A DNA stretch of 64,000 bases from Nelumbo lutea (GCA_022828595.1 JAKGHH010000002.1:38534222-38598221); one strand, 5' to 3'; counted from the first letter of the stretch, positions 21,001-30,855 are shown. Notes: generated from the sequence alone by a model not told the origin. Numbers and translations: made by a program.

Positions 21001-24000
21001 AGCTTGAAAGCCTGAACAAATTCCCTAAATTGCCTCATAGACCTTGTAATCTACCCATCTCCAGACTTCTCATTGGTGAACCTGGTGGTATTGAAGTCAC
21101 CACCAATCATCCAAGAAATTTGCAAACTGCCCCTGGCTGCCAAGAGGTCCTCCCACAGTCTTCCTCTATTTGTCGCAGGGGGCCCATACACATTAGTGGT
21201 TGGGCACCTAACTCCTGAGATTATCATTTCCACAGGGAGAAATTCTCCAACTCTGTGAATGAAAAAATTACCTTTAACAGGGTTCCACAAAATTAGCAAA
21301 CCACCCATGCTCCCTATGGGGTATATCTGAATTCGATTTGATAAGAAACATATGCAATTCGAATCTGACAAATATCCACAGAATCTTATCTGAATTCAAT
21401 TTGTTTATAGTGTTGGATATCCAATTCTAATTCGATTTGATTTCAGACTGTAACATGAAGAAGAAGTGGGATCTCAAACAGAAATGAGAAAAGATCTTGG
21501 GCCATTGGGTAGCATGCAGGAACAGGGATTTCCAATATCCTCTGTTGTTGTGTTAAAACCAAGTTGATGACCAAACACCATCACCATGAACAGGACAACC
21601 TGAATCCAAAATGACAAAACCATAAAGAAAGAAATAAAAGAAAACAACAATGCCTGAGATTCTGAGAGCTAGAGCTAATTTGAAGAGTTTGAAGCCTTAG
21701 ATTAAAGGCTAGAAGTGACAATAACAAAAGGGATCTCAAGTTGCACTACTAAAGATGATGCAACAGATTATACTGGTCAGTGGTAGCGTAGAAGGTGATT
21801 TACCAGTAATGAACTATGGAAGCAACATGGCAGCAAGGGAGATCACTTTGTAGAGGAGAGAAACACTAAAATAGGCAAGTTTGGGCGATTTAACAATCAG
21901 ACACAATGAGTTGTGCTTAGCAACTGACTGATCGAGGGTTTCAAGTAATAAGTTTACTGGTTTAGGCCTTTAAGTTGCAACTGGTTTAGAGTTTATGGGA
22001 TAAAGAAGATTGATGGAAACGGAAGAGAGAGGGACTAGTACATTGATGAGACAAAATATCTATTTCAAGAAAAAGAGAGTTGTATTTTATTTATTGATTA
22101 GACAAGATGGACAATTTTAGGTCCACTCTTCATTGAAAATTACACTGTTTTTTTTATGTACTAATATCAATATTTGGGACATAAATGTCCATACACAATT
22201 AAACAAAATAAGTGTCAATGTATAATATTTAATAGTACAACAGTATATATCTTTAATTATATATTATATTTAATATGATATATAATCAAATCGAATCATG
22301 CTATAAATTCGATCCAATTATTAAATGGATCAAGTTTTCCGATCCGATCAGATTCATTTAGTTACACATGGATATCCAAATTTGACTTAATTGAGTTTAG
22401 TTCAAATTTGAATGGGATCTTAATTCAAGCTATTCATTCATCATTCCAGTTTTTCTTGTGAAAAGCTCAACTCATCATTCCTCGTTCCTCTTCTTCCTTT
22501 TCCCCTTCCTCCTCCTTCCTCCTCATCCCCCTCTTCTTAAGGAGGCTTACACCTCCTTGTGTTCGGGAGGCTTAACGCCTCTTACGTTCTGAACTACGCC
22601 TCACGCCTCTAGGTGTGGAACACCTTGCGTCACACCTCCGCGTTTTAAAACATTGGATCACACCATCAAGCTTGAGTAGGTTTTACGATCCATACTAGAT
22701 CTGACCAACTGCCATCCTACCTCTACGTTCTTGACAGCCCATCTTTGTCTCAGTAGAGTCTTTTAGTGGCATGTTTCGGTCCTCTTCCCCATTACTTAGA
22801 AAAAGTGAGCCACCGGTTCAGGTACAAGATACTATCATTACCGCATAGACAATTAGACATCCAACCCGTAATCGCAACGACCCAATTACAAGAGCGGCGC
22901 TCTACCAATTTCGCCATATCCCCCTTTTTTGGCCAGGATCTCATTGTGATTCCATCCCCTTCTTTCATTCCTGTTGAGCTGAGCTCGAACATATGAGCTT
23001 TTCAGTTGAGCTGAATTTGAGCTTGTATTTCTAGCTTGAATAGAACTCGAGCATAAACTCAAGCCTTGTGCTTTTCTGTCAAGTTGAGCTTGAAACTCAA
23101 GCCCAGGTATGATTACCCCACGGTTGCAATTGGTGTTACATCCATGAGCTCCTCTTCCACATCAATAGAAGAAGCATTACCTCCCTTTCTTTCAGCCACT
23201 GTTTGGCGTTGCAAACCCTGTCGAAGCCTCTTCACCTTGTGGTGGAATCTCCATTGCCATGATTGAATTCAGCCCTTTAGCCCTATTACTAGAGTAATTT
23301 GCCTCCGGAACCATCAGTAAGATAAAAGGCTGCCAAAAAGACTATTTTTGCTACTAAGATAAAATACTTAAACGGGTATGCATGCATGCTTGCATAATCC
23401 CATTTTGATAAACCAAGTACATTCCTACAGCATTGTTTATCTTGGTGCCTACGGGATTGGGGGAGTTTTTAGAGACTGCATTGGGGCTGTCATAGCATTA
23501 TATTCAGGGCCTATTGGGTTTGGAGATTCCACAAGAGCAGAGCATGGTTTAAAATGTCCCTAAATTCCTTAATTTTTCCACGACATGTTTCCATTTCCAT
23601 GGGTAGTGACATTAAGTTTTGAATCTTAAGGTTTATAGGACAACTTTGGAATGTATTCTTTTATCTATAACCTTAGTTTCTTAGCTTTGTTTAATGATTT
23701 GGAGCAAGATAATAATGTAAAAAGGTGTGCCTATGCTTCTTTTATCATATCATAAGACATCACTATATTTTTGCATATTTTACAATTTTCCACCATGTCT
23801 ATAGTTTTTACACTATTTCCATATGACATTTCTGACGTTTCTGACATGTTTCTTATAATTGGACGATTGATGTTTCTAATAGTTTTATGTGGAATTTGGA
23901 TGTCTAAGAGACTGAATATGAGAAACCTAGTGTGGAAGGTGATTCTAAGACAATAGTGGGTTGGCTAATATATGATGGTCAAGGAACTTGAGAAACACAC

Positions 24001-26427
24001 TTCGGGAGAAATCAAGCATGTAGCAAGGGAGATGGTTATCTCAATCAGATGGGTACCTATATCAGCAAATTGCATTACTGATTCACTTGCAAAACAGGGT
24101 GCAAGTACAACTGTATTGGGTGATGACAAGTGAAAATCACTTGTAAATAGTGCATATGCTACCATTAATAAAATAATAGTTACCAATCAAAAGAAAAAAC
24201 CAGCAAATCCCTAATCAAAATACAAAAATGATACCCATCTAATATATATGCTAACAATAAAATGGGTGACAGTAAATGGTATCCACATACGAAAGGCATG
24301 AAATGTGTGAAGGGCTTAGTCCTGTTTTAGAATTGCTATTAAACATGAAAATATTTACAATAATGCCACTACAGAAGACAGTATTAATGACAATTAAAAA
24401 GTTATGTTTTATATTTGTTTTTAAACATTCAGCTATTAACAATTATGCCATTATATAAAACAAAAATTGATGATGACAATTAAAGCCATCACTCTTAGGC
24501 CTATCCACGACCCAATTTGTTTAGTTTTTTTTTAAGTAAATATTTTTCCCTAAAAAAGATTTTAATTAAAAAAATTAGGGATTCTGCTTCCTTATTCTAT
24601 TTCACTCCTGTAAGCAAATCTTTATGGTTCCGTGGGCCACCTGCTAGTATTTATAATTATAAAAGTTGTGTAGTGTTACTTTTGAATTTTACATATGTAC
24701 TTTTTGATTAATAACTAGGAGTTCCCTCCTTCCACAAAGAATAGGATGTGGCAAATCAATCCCCGGTATTAGCACAGATGTATATTGGTCTGATGGTATT
24801 GGAAATTAAATTACTGCAGTAATATAAATTTCATTGGTTTACCCATTATGTATCCTTGATCTTTGTTGTATTGTTTTCTCTCATAGACACTCATATATCT
24901 ATAATTATCTATGGAATAAAAGTTACAGGATAGTTTTGTTCATCACAATGGGCTTTATTTTGATGAGTTTTACTAAACCATAATAGAGAAAGTGGAGAAA
25001 GATATGATTTGGTGACTCATATTTTCCCGTTTCAGTATGTAGACAAGTCAATCACCCTTAAGGCATGTGCTGGACTGAATGGAATGAAGTTGGGTGGACA
25101 GATCCTTACTGTAGTTCAGGCTGTGCCTGATGTATCTTCAGAGGTAACCAATGCCTTGTGTTCTTGTCCTTTTTTTTCAGATAAACAAGAGAGACTATGT
25201 TTCTGGAATATGTCCATGGAGTAGATAAATGTTCTTTTTGTTTTAGTGTTTCTGTTTTATTACTGTTGTCATCATTTATGGTTACCTAGTACAACTTATA
25301 GCAGGAAAATACTGAGAATCCACCATCCTATGAGATTCCTGATCATGCAAAGCCACTGCTTGACAAACCCACACAAGTCCTGAAGCTCAAAAATGTGGTA
25401 TGCTACTACGCTATTTATGGTTGATGTTATTTTTATCTTTTATTTCTTCCTGGTTTATCTGAAAAAAAATGTATGGAACAATTGGATTTAGTTCAATCAA
25501 GAAGAGCTTGCATCTCTTTCTGGACCTGAACTCGAAGAAACTTTGGAAGATATACGGTTGGAGTGTGCCAGGTCCATGATGAAATCCCTTCTTTATGTGT
25601 ATTTGTTTATCATTCTTTAAATGAGTTTTGTTGATTTTATTGAAACCCACATGCAATTGTGCAGGTTTGGGACTGTCAAGTCTGTTAATATTGTCAAGGA
25701 TAGAAGCAATTATGCTCTTGCTCTTGGAACATCTGAGGTTACTAGTCAGAATGATTCAAGGGACCTGCTATACCCAGAAGGGGATGACCACATCAAGGAG
25801 ATACGAAGGATGGAAGATTCCCTTCACCTAAGCTCTGAAGACAATAGCAAACCAGAGCACCCAAATGATGCCAAAGAATTTTCAGGTGGTGGAAATGCAG
25901 AAGAGAACAGCACTAGTGTCGATATGCCAGTGCAGGATCTTGCAAAGGATGGATCAAGTGAACCATGCCATCCTGATAAGAGAGCAGGCCTTGTAGAACC
26001 AATCTGTCATCTCAATGCAGATGGGGCTCTCCAAGAACCAGCTGTACAGCTGGATGCAACTGAAGGTCAATTGGTCCATAATGAAGAGGACATTGATGTT
26101 CTTCGGGCCAAGGAGTCTGGCATGGGAACCAATTTGATGGTTGAAGAGTTCAGAGCAGAGGAAACTATTGACAAGAAGGATGTTTCCATTGAATTGGATG
26201 CTACTGCTACTCAAATTGAATCAGGTGTCACAGACAAAGGTGATAAAAAGCAGGAGGCTAGTGATCTTAGCTACATTTTTGAACCTGGATGCATTCTTGT
26301 GGAGTATGCAAGAACAGAAGCTTCTTGCATGGCAGCACATTGTCTCCATAGGCGGCCTTTTGGGAATCGGAATGTAGAAGTAGGTTATGTAGCTCATGAT
26401 CTCTATCTGGCAAGGTTTCCAAAATGA
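14984..26427 (+). CDS. U2AF large-subunit-related RRM protein, 3' seven exons
   Basis: Probable pre-mRNA splicing factor of the plant U2AF65-related family, acting in the nucleus in 3' splice-site recognition (function from the family). Coding exons: 14984-15058, 19040-19081, 19180-19269, 25036-25143, 25305-25397, 25492-25571 and 25665-26427. All have GT-AG borders, and the sum is 1251 nt, or 416 codons plus TGA. The protein reads through an RRM (RNP2-like KIFIGGIS; degenerate RNP1-like QIAFLEYVD; LNGMKLGGQILTV), a linker (ENPPSYEIPDHAKPLL), then a UHM-type third RRM starting TQVLKLKNV and ending VEYARTEASCMAAHCLHRRPFGNR. About 185 acidic residues are inserted inside that third RRM. The RS region and first RRM are missing and should lie upstream. 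No stop or frameshift was seen, so I treat it as functional. Confidence 0.9.
15059..16569 (+). other. intron, first part, no element recognised
   Basis: Start of the 3981-bp intron between exons a and b. AT-rich; I see no coding relic or repeat boundary in this stretch. Confidence 0.5.
16570..17055 (+). mobile_element. LINE ORF2 C-terminal fragment and 3' end
   Basis: 16617-16871 encodes the last helix of the zf-RVT region: a SVWKVTKAATIWVIWEEMNN core followed by RIFNGKNRSVEEVIEIIK, close to the family W-x-ER-NNRIFNGK signature. The 3' end has ATTAATATAATC and an A tract at 17046-17052. It sits in the U2AF-like intron in sense orientation. Confidence 0.8.
17466..17573 (-). mobile_element. 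tRNA-derived SINE, second copy
   Basis: Shares with the element at 10177 the GGGGGTAGCCCATCCCCCAA segment, the ACCCAGGTGCAGG block, and the ACCAACCAACTGGTT end (A-box side on the minus strand). On the minus strand a GATCGAATACC B-box-like motif is present. Target duplication was not resolved. Confidence 0.7.
17600..18450 (-). mobile_element. LINE ORF2 C-terminus plus RNase H
   Basis: Minus-strand reading from 18450 gives a zf-RVT tail (MWRATRVAILLSV, ERNNRIFQ-like, EEVIDSISIKVKHSLKTLDL). It runs on into an RNase H domain at about 18050-17660: KLNFDGSSFDNPGPSGIS, a YSRPIRVGDS-like strand, GVSLGWIRRTANGLADALAK and a final LLGYVVI-like segment. Stops are present. The layout shows that this LINE family carries RNase H C-terminal to the zinc finger. 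Confidence 0.8.
19040..19081 (+). CDS. U2AF-like exon b (RNP2 strand)
   Basis: 14 codons, IFIGGISRDLSSDM, the first beta strand and helix of the RRM. Acceptor ATTTTGCAG, donor GTAAGT. Phase 0. Confidence 0.88.
19180..19269 (+). CDS. U2AF-like exon c
   Basis: 30 codons, LMGIAGAFGHLKAFCFHVNE then DLKEQIAFLE. Acceptor TTTTTACAG after a T tract, donor GTATTG. A 98-bp intron separates it from exon b. Confidence 0.88.
19690..20350 (+). mobile_element. Ty1/copia 3' end: RNase H tail and LTR start
   Basis: 19821-20072 encodes the end of a copia RNase H: WLKHLLKEIGFP, ASNPVFHERKKKHIEMDCHF, a DQLAALFTKAFSGPR block and KLG before the stop. A polypurine tract (TTGAGGGGGAG, 20074-20084) precedes a TG at 20085, the likely start of the 3' LTR. 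The right LTR end was not fixed and no 5' LTR is seen, so this is a truncated copy in the U2AF-like intron. Confidence 0.75.
20768..20832 (+). repeat. TTTTC repeat next to G tracts
   Basis: About five TTTTC units are followed directly by GAGGTGGGGGTGGGGG and a further run of seven G. The G tracts could form a G-quadruplex on the coding strand of the intron. Confidence 0.8.
20890..21371 (-). mobile_element. LINE endonuclease (EEP) domain fragment
   Basis: Minus strand 21371-21051 carries the exonuclease-endonuclease-phosphatase domain that begins LINE ORF2: GSMGGLLILWNPVKG, NVYGPPATNRGRLWEDL and SWMIGGDFNTTRF with the GGDFN catalytic box, then ITRSMRQF past a stop. The reverse transcriptase part is absent. 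Confidence 0.85.
21372..22683. other. intron, AT-rich, possible DNA-transposon ends
   Basis: Holds two regions rich in GAATTCGATTTGAT and GGATATCC motifs (about 21310-21440 and 22280-22440) that could be the two ends of a non-autonomous element. I could not fix boundaries. 22550-22650 has several degenerate GCCTC/CACGCCTC repeats. Confidence 0.35.
22684..22926 (-). other. plastid DNA insertion: trnA-UGC 5' part and intron
   Basis: Read on the minus strand, this begins GGGGATATGGCGAAATTGGT, then AGAGCGCCGCTCTTGTAA, and continues into sequence I recognise as the plastid trnA(UGC) group II intron: TTGGGTCGTTGCGATTACGG, AGTATCTTGTACCTGAACCG and GAAGAGGACCGAAACATGCC, ending near GATCTAGTATGGATCGTA. 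The remainder of the intron and the 3' exon are missing. The first 23 bases match plastid trnL(UAA) better than trnA; see findings. Not a working tRNA gene. Confidence 0.85.
23430..24190 (+). mobile_element. LINE RNase H fragment split by an insertion
   Basis: 23440-23550 encodes AYGIGGVFRDCIGAVIALYS, then GPIGFGDSTRAE. The domain resumes at about 23932 with VEGDSKTIVGWL and, across frames, a GEIKHVAREMV-like stretch and NCITDSLAKQGAS at 24067-24105. About 380 bp of unrelated AT-rich DNA separates the halves. The end shows ATTAATAAAATAATAG and an A-rich tail near 24190. Confidence 0.7.
24191..25035. other. intron, no element recognised
   Basis: AT-rich end of the 5766-bp intron, finishing in the acceptor CGTTTCAG at 25028-25035. 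Confidence 0.5.
25036..25143 (+). CDS. U2AF-like exon d
   Basis: 36 codons, YVDKSITLKACAGLNGMKLG then GQILTVVQAVPDVSSE, completing the RRM. Donor GTAACC. Confidence 0.9.
25302..25397 (+). CDS. U2AF-like exon e with tandem acceptor
   Basis: The acceptor reads TATAGCAG|GAA. Splicing at the first AG (exon from 25302) adds one Gln; splicing at the second starts at 25305 with Glu. Both keep phase 0. The product is (Q)ENTENPPSYEIPDHAKPL then LDKPTQVLKLKNV. Donor GTATGC. Confidence 0.85.
25492..25571 (+). CDS. U2AF-like exon f
   Basis: 26 codons plus two bases, FNQEELASLSGPELEETLED then IRLECA and a split Arg codon (AG|G). Acceptor TGGATTTAG, donor GTCCAT, a weak but usable GT. The next intron is 93 bp. 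Confidence 0.87.
25665..26427 (+). CDS. U2AF-like last exon, UHM with acidic insert
   Basis: Begins with the third base of the split Arg codon, then FGTVKSVNIVKDRSNYALAL. An acidic Ser/Glu-rich stretch of about 185 residues follows (codons roughly for GTSEV to SDLSYIFE). The RRM resumes with PGCILVEYARTEASCMAAHC and the protein ends VAHDLYLARFPK, TGA at 26425. The insert has no frameshift or stop and is coded continuously with the fold. Confidence 0.9.
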
Positions 26428-27720
26428 GCATATCCACAATAGGTGCTACTTGGTGACATCACTGACATGAGGTTTGATTGATCCACCTTGTTCCCGGAGA
26501 GTTCCCTCTTTTTGTTGGGTGTCTTGTTACGTGTTCTTAACAAAAAGTGAAAGCTTGTCAGTTGGCCTGACTTCTCTTTGGGAGTGTGGTCTGATCTCAG
26601 ATAACCGGTTGCTGACTGGGCTCTAGAGCTGATCTTGTGGAAAATATTAGCCGAGAGCTCGAGGTCCTTTTAGCTGTTGTGATATAATCAATATTCACGA
26701 CGTTGAATGCATCGCCACTTTCTTTGTATCCTTATAATGGTAATACAAGGAGGGTTTAACTTTATTAGTTGTTTTATTGCATTGCCCCTTACTCCAGTCT
26801 AATGTATTCTTTTCAACAGAGGGATTAACTTTGTATCAAACCAGATCAACTCTCCCGAGAAGCTTGAAGCCTAGAACCCAATTTACCTGTTGTTTCTCTT
26901 TGTTTATTTGATAACTTGATAACTTGATATATCTTATATACAGAAATCTTATAAGTAATATTTGTTACGATTTCTATCTGACAATCCTCTGGTTTCCACG
27001 TCTCATGGACTCTTAATCCTTCAACTGCTTAACTTGTTTCTATACTCATCTATGTTATGATTGTACTTTATTGGCAATGTGGATGTAGATAATTTCTCGG
27101 GTTCCCATGATCGATCACAACGTACGAGTTCACCGGGAGCAGCGTATGAACTCACTGGCAGCATTTTCACTGTTTTGTTTTCCCATTATTTCATCGGCAT
27201 TGTAGCCAACGTTTTCACACTACCTCCCCTGTGAATTAAGCGGACAAGTTGATTCAGAAAAAGAATCAATAAAAGCACTGAAATCAAAAGCGAACCCCTT
27301 GTGAGTTGTGACGTTTGGTGATTGCCACTTTTATCTGCAATGATTTAGATTGGTCAATACAAATTTTATGAGAATATATTTTATTCTACCTATCTATTAT
27401 ATATTTCCAAAACAAACCTTAAATTTCTACTATAAATGTCAACAACCAATCAAATGTTTATAATTTACAATTTCTGAAAAATTTGCATTAAACGGTTATT
27501 AGTAGGAGTAGCAATGGTACCAAACACAACCATGATTTAAAAGGCAAGAAAACGATCGAGCAATGTTATTATGTGATTTTTTTTTTCACTGAGGACCACG
27601 GTAGATGTTAATTAACCCTAAGTTAATTGTCAAAATTCCTGAGTTGTCAAAAATCCTAGTCATCATCTATGATGACATCTTGTTGTAGCTGCAGCAGAAC
27701 TGTATATGAGAAGGAAGCTA
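26428..27720 (+). other. 3' UTR and intergenic DNA
   Basis: The first few hundred bases are the probable 3' UTR of the U2AF-like gene; a clear AATAAA was not found. Beyond about 26800 nothing was recognised, apart from general AT-rich sequence. Confidence 0.5.
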
Positions 27721-27723
27721 GTG

Positions 27724-27755
27724 TATATATATATATATATATATTTTTTTTTTCT
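27724..27755. repeat. (TA)n microsatellite and T tract
   Basis: About ten TA units followed by a run of T, ending at the first unit of the tandem array to its right. Confidence 0.9.
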
Positions 27756-27760
27756 GGCGA

Positions 27761-28097
27761 GAAGCTAATTGGGTAATATTAATTGAGAGTTTGTTAGGCA
27801 ATTTGTTAGAACCAGCCAGTTTGTTAGGTTGTTAGTCCGAGTTCTGAAAATACACCCATGAAGAAAGCTAATTGGGTAATATTAATTGAGAGTTTGTTAG
27901 GCAATTTGTTAGAACCAGCCAGTTTGTTAGGTTGTTAGTCCGAGTTCTGAAAATACACCCATGAAGAAAGCTAGTTTTTTTTTTCTGGAGAGAAGAAAGC
28001 TAGTTGGGTAATATTAATTGAGAGTTTGTTAGGCAATTTGTTAGAACCAGCCAGTTTGTTAGGTTGTTAGTCCGAGTTCTGAAAATACACCCATGAA
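27761..28097. repeat. three-copy tandem array, about 103-bp unit
   Basis: Units open with GCTAATTGGGTAATATTAAT (third copy GCTAGTTGGG) and run to TACACCCATGAA. The first two start 103 bp apart (27764 and 27867). The third starts 132 bp later (27999) because a T10-CTGGAGAGAAG spacer, similar to the sequence before copy 1, is repeated in front of it. Copies are almost identical, so the amplification is recent. Confidence 0.9.
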
Positions 28098-28275
28098 AGG
28101 GGTAATCATAGCATTATAATCGAGCATGGAAAAGTAATAACAGATTTCTTTTTTCCTCTTTCTCTAATTTCTGTTCTTGAGATTTCCTCTCTCTCTCTCT
28201 CATTCTACCTTTCCTTCATTTGAGGTTATCTCATCGGGCTTTTGTCTCGTGAATGCACACCCATAGCTCTGCTTG

Positions 28276-28432
28276 TGTTACGATCCATTTGTCCCATATT
28301 GGTAGTATGGGATGCTAATGTGAGGTATCCCACATTAGTAGTATGGGATGCTGTTGTGGGGTATATATGTGTTTAGGTTCCCTCCCTCTAATAGCTAGCG
28401 TTTAGGGGTGAGTTCTCCTAAGGCACATAACA
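28276..28432 (+). repeat. left LTR of the non-coding element
   Basis: 157 bp containing two copies of a GTAGTATGGGATGCT-type block and a TATATATGTG segment. Ends CA directly before AA and the primer site. Confidence 0.87.
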
Positions 28433-29879
28433 AATGGTATCATGGCCTACACTATGCCTCCCAGTTACAATCATGCAGCGCAGGTGGTGACATCGGTATT
28501 TGTTATCACCCGATTTTTGCTCGGTCCCTTCTTTGGCCCATCTCCTACATTCTGGAAGTCTAATCGGACCACACCAATCACTTTAAAGCATATCAAAACC
28601 CTAAGAAACCAAAGTTTAGCCCAAGCACCCATAAATCTACCGTAAAATCTATATGATTCCCTTTCGATGGTTTTGATTATACCACATCACCATACTTGAT
28701 CCCTGATCAAACTCCATCACATGAAACAAAATCCTCAAACAACCAAACACACAAAAATTCAACCTTAAACCCCTAGATTTAGCCAATCATCCATCAGACA
28801 TCCCATTTCGATGTATATAACACAGTGACACTAAAACCCATGATCTGCACATGCCTAACACGATTGAACTCTTCCAACAGCCTCATAAACCCAATCCATA
28901 CCTACCCACCAAATTTCATCCCAAAATTCTCTTGTTTGACCCAACATCAAACCTTGATTTTGTTTTGACGAATCTTATTGATCAAAAGCTCACATGTCAC
29001 GAATCTCCATCATCCAAGCCTTATTTGACCAATTAGACCCCGCCACCATGTTAAATGACCCCAAAAACCCCAGTACAAATTTTACGACCAAACACCTCTA
29101 TTTGACCATTGAAAAAGCAAGATTCCATTTTGGGAACTCTCGTTAATTGAAAGACCATAAGCTAAGACCATGATCTGAACTATATCAGCCAATCCACAGC
29201 TCTGATCAAAGAACCATCACTTCCATCAGATTTGACATGTTTGAAAATGCCTACCCACCAAATTTCAATCCAAAATTCCCTCGCTTAATCCGAACTTGTC
29301 AGACACAGATCTCAGTCTTCCCAACCCCATTTGTCCGATCAAAACTCACCATTGTGCTCAGAGACTGAAAAAACCCCAACACACCAAATTTCATTAACAG
29401 ATTCATTCGTTTGACCGTTAAACTAAAGGTATACCTTTTTGATGTACCCAATTGAACCACCACATCAGTTGTCCAACCTAGGATCTTAAGTGGGTGGGGA
29501 CTGACGTCAGATCCTTACTTAAACCCTTTAAAACACCTAGACCAATGATTTTGAGCCTAGTAGGCTTAAAAAACCTAAAATACCAAACAGGCCCCTACTT
29601 AAAACTAAGAAAGGACAAAACCACTTTTAAAATCTCATCAAATTTATATTTTTTGCCACTGTCAGCCCCAAATACGAGGATGCAACGTCTAGCACACCCC
29701 AATCCCTCATTCGACGCACGAAACCCATGAGAAACCACCCAAAATCGAGAAGATTTGTTTCACAAAGAAGGAAGGGTCAACTACAAGCCTCATTCTCTCA
29801 AAATCTTTGCCTATTTCGGTGAAAAAGCTCTGCTGAGCTACAAACATTGTAATTGGACGAGTTTCAGACCCATCTCTCT

Positions 29880-30160
29880 CACTTTTCTCTATAAATAGAG
29901 GCTTAGCTCGAGCTTGAGGGAGGAGGGGAGGGGAGAGCTTTCCAACTCTTGTAACACACCTAATTTGCTTGAAATCCTAGAATCCTTGAAGCCAAGCTCA
30001 AGCCTCATCTCTGTTTTCCAGTCTCGACACCAGAAATGCCCAACCTAACTCCTGCCTTGTTCAAGTTTCATTTGAATTCCTTTTGCCTACTGGAAAGCTT
30101 GTTTCAAGGTCGCACACGAGAGGTAAGCCTCTCATTCCATCATCTCTTTGCTTTTAGTTT
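29880..30160 (+). promoter_or_regulatory. promoter-like and splice-like sequence inside the element
   Basis: CTCTATAAATAGAGGC at 29888-29903 is a strong TATA-type box. About 240 bp downstream ACGAGAGGTAAGCC looks like a splice donor. The pattern (TATA, G/A-rich leader, donor) resembles a plant promoter with first exon or an old nested LTR. No protein can be assigned. Confidence 0.4.
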
Positions 30161-30697
30161 AGTTTCAAGTTGCTTAAAGCTCTGAAATCTTAGGAAATTT
30201 GCATTCCCATTTTCCTCTAGATTGAGAAAAAAAGGTAGAGAGGCGAGGGTCTTAGGGAAATTAGTACCTAAGACCCAATAACATCACCTCAAATCAATTT
30301 TGGGTGAAGTTGGAAACATTTTGGCCAGATTTAATGAGCGTTGAACAATCTTGTTAGTGCATGTTTCTATCGGAATTTAAGCTTAAATTACCCCGTAGTG
30401 GGCTGCTATAGCAGCTTGGAGAGAGGGGTGTCTAACACCTTCCTTCTCCCAATCCTTTGAACCCAAAGCCTTTTGGTTCAGTGCTTTTCCTTGGTGGAGA
30501 ATATCAAGCCCAGTAAACCATTTTTTAAACTCGAAAGTGAGGGCCCATTTCTTCTAGAAAAATGGGTGGCGACTCTAACTCTTTTGAGCCGGCCATGACC
30601 TTTCCGGAGCTCATAGTATTGCAGTGTTCGGCTGAGACTAGGTGGACTAGTGCAAAGCCATCCTGTGTGAGCGTCAGGATTGCGGAGCGTGTTGGAA

Positions 30698-30850
30698 TGT
30701 TACGATCCATTTGTCCCATGTTGGTAGTATGGGATGCTAATGTGAGGTATCCCACATCGGTAGTATGGGGTTTTGATGTGGGGTATATATGTGTTTAGGT
30801 TCCCTCCCTCTAACTAGCTTTAGGGGTGAGCTCTCCTGAGGCACATAATA
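30698..30850 (+). repeat. right LTR of the non-coding element
   Basis: 153 bp, aligned to the left LTR from TGTTACGATCC onward with a few substitutions and a short deletion near 30813. Confidence 0.87.
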
Positions 30851-30855
30851 GCTTG

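Larger units (their letters stand above)
28276..30850 (+). mobile_element. small non-coding LTR element with perfect target duplication
   Basis: Near-identical 157-bp (28276-28432) and 153-bp (30698-30850) direct repeats beginning TGTTACGATCC flank 2265 bp of internal DNA. The left LTR ends CATAACA; the right ends CATAATA (one C-to-T). GCTTG occurs at 28271-28275 and 30851-30855, a perfect 5-bp duplication. TGGTATCATGGCC a few bases after the left LTR is a tRNA-Met-type primer site with mismatches. No gag or pol coding is seen inside. LTR size fits TRIM; the total size is between TRIM and LARD. It must use enzymes from another element. Confidence 0.87.

Noticed and set aside
21310..22440. Non-autonomous DNA transposon with GAATTCGATTTGAT ends
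   Set aside because: Motifs recur at both sides, but I could not define termini or a target duplication by eye.
22880..22926. Functional tRNA gene on the minus strand
   Set aside because: Only a 5' half followed by a truncated plastid group II intron is present, with no 3' exon and an altered start.
27761..28097. CRISPR-like array
   Set aside because: The units are about 103 bp, contiguous and without unique spacers, and the DNA is a plant nuclear genome.
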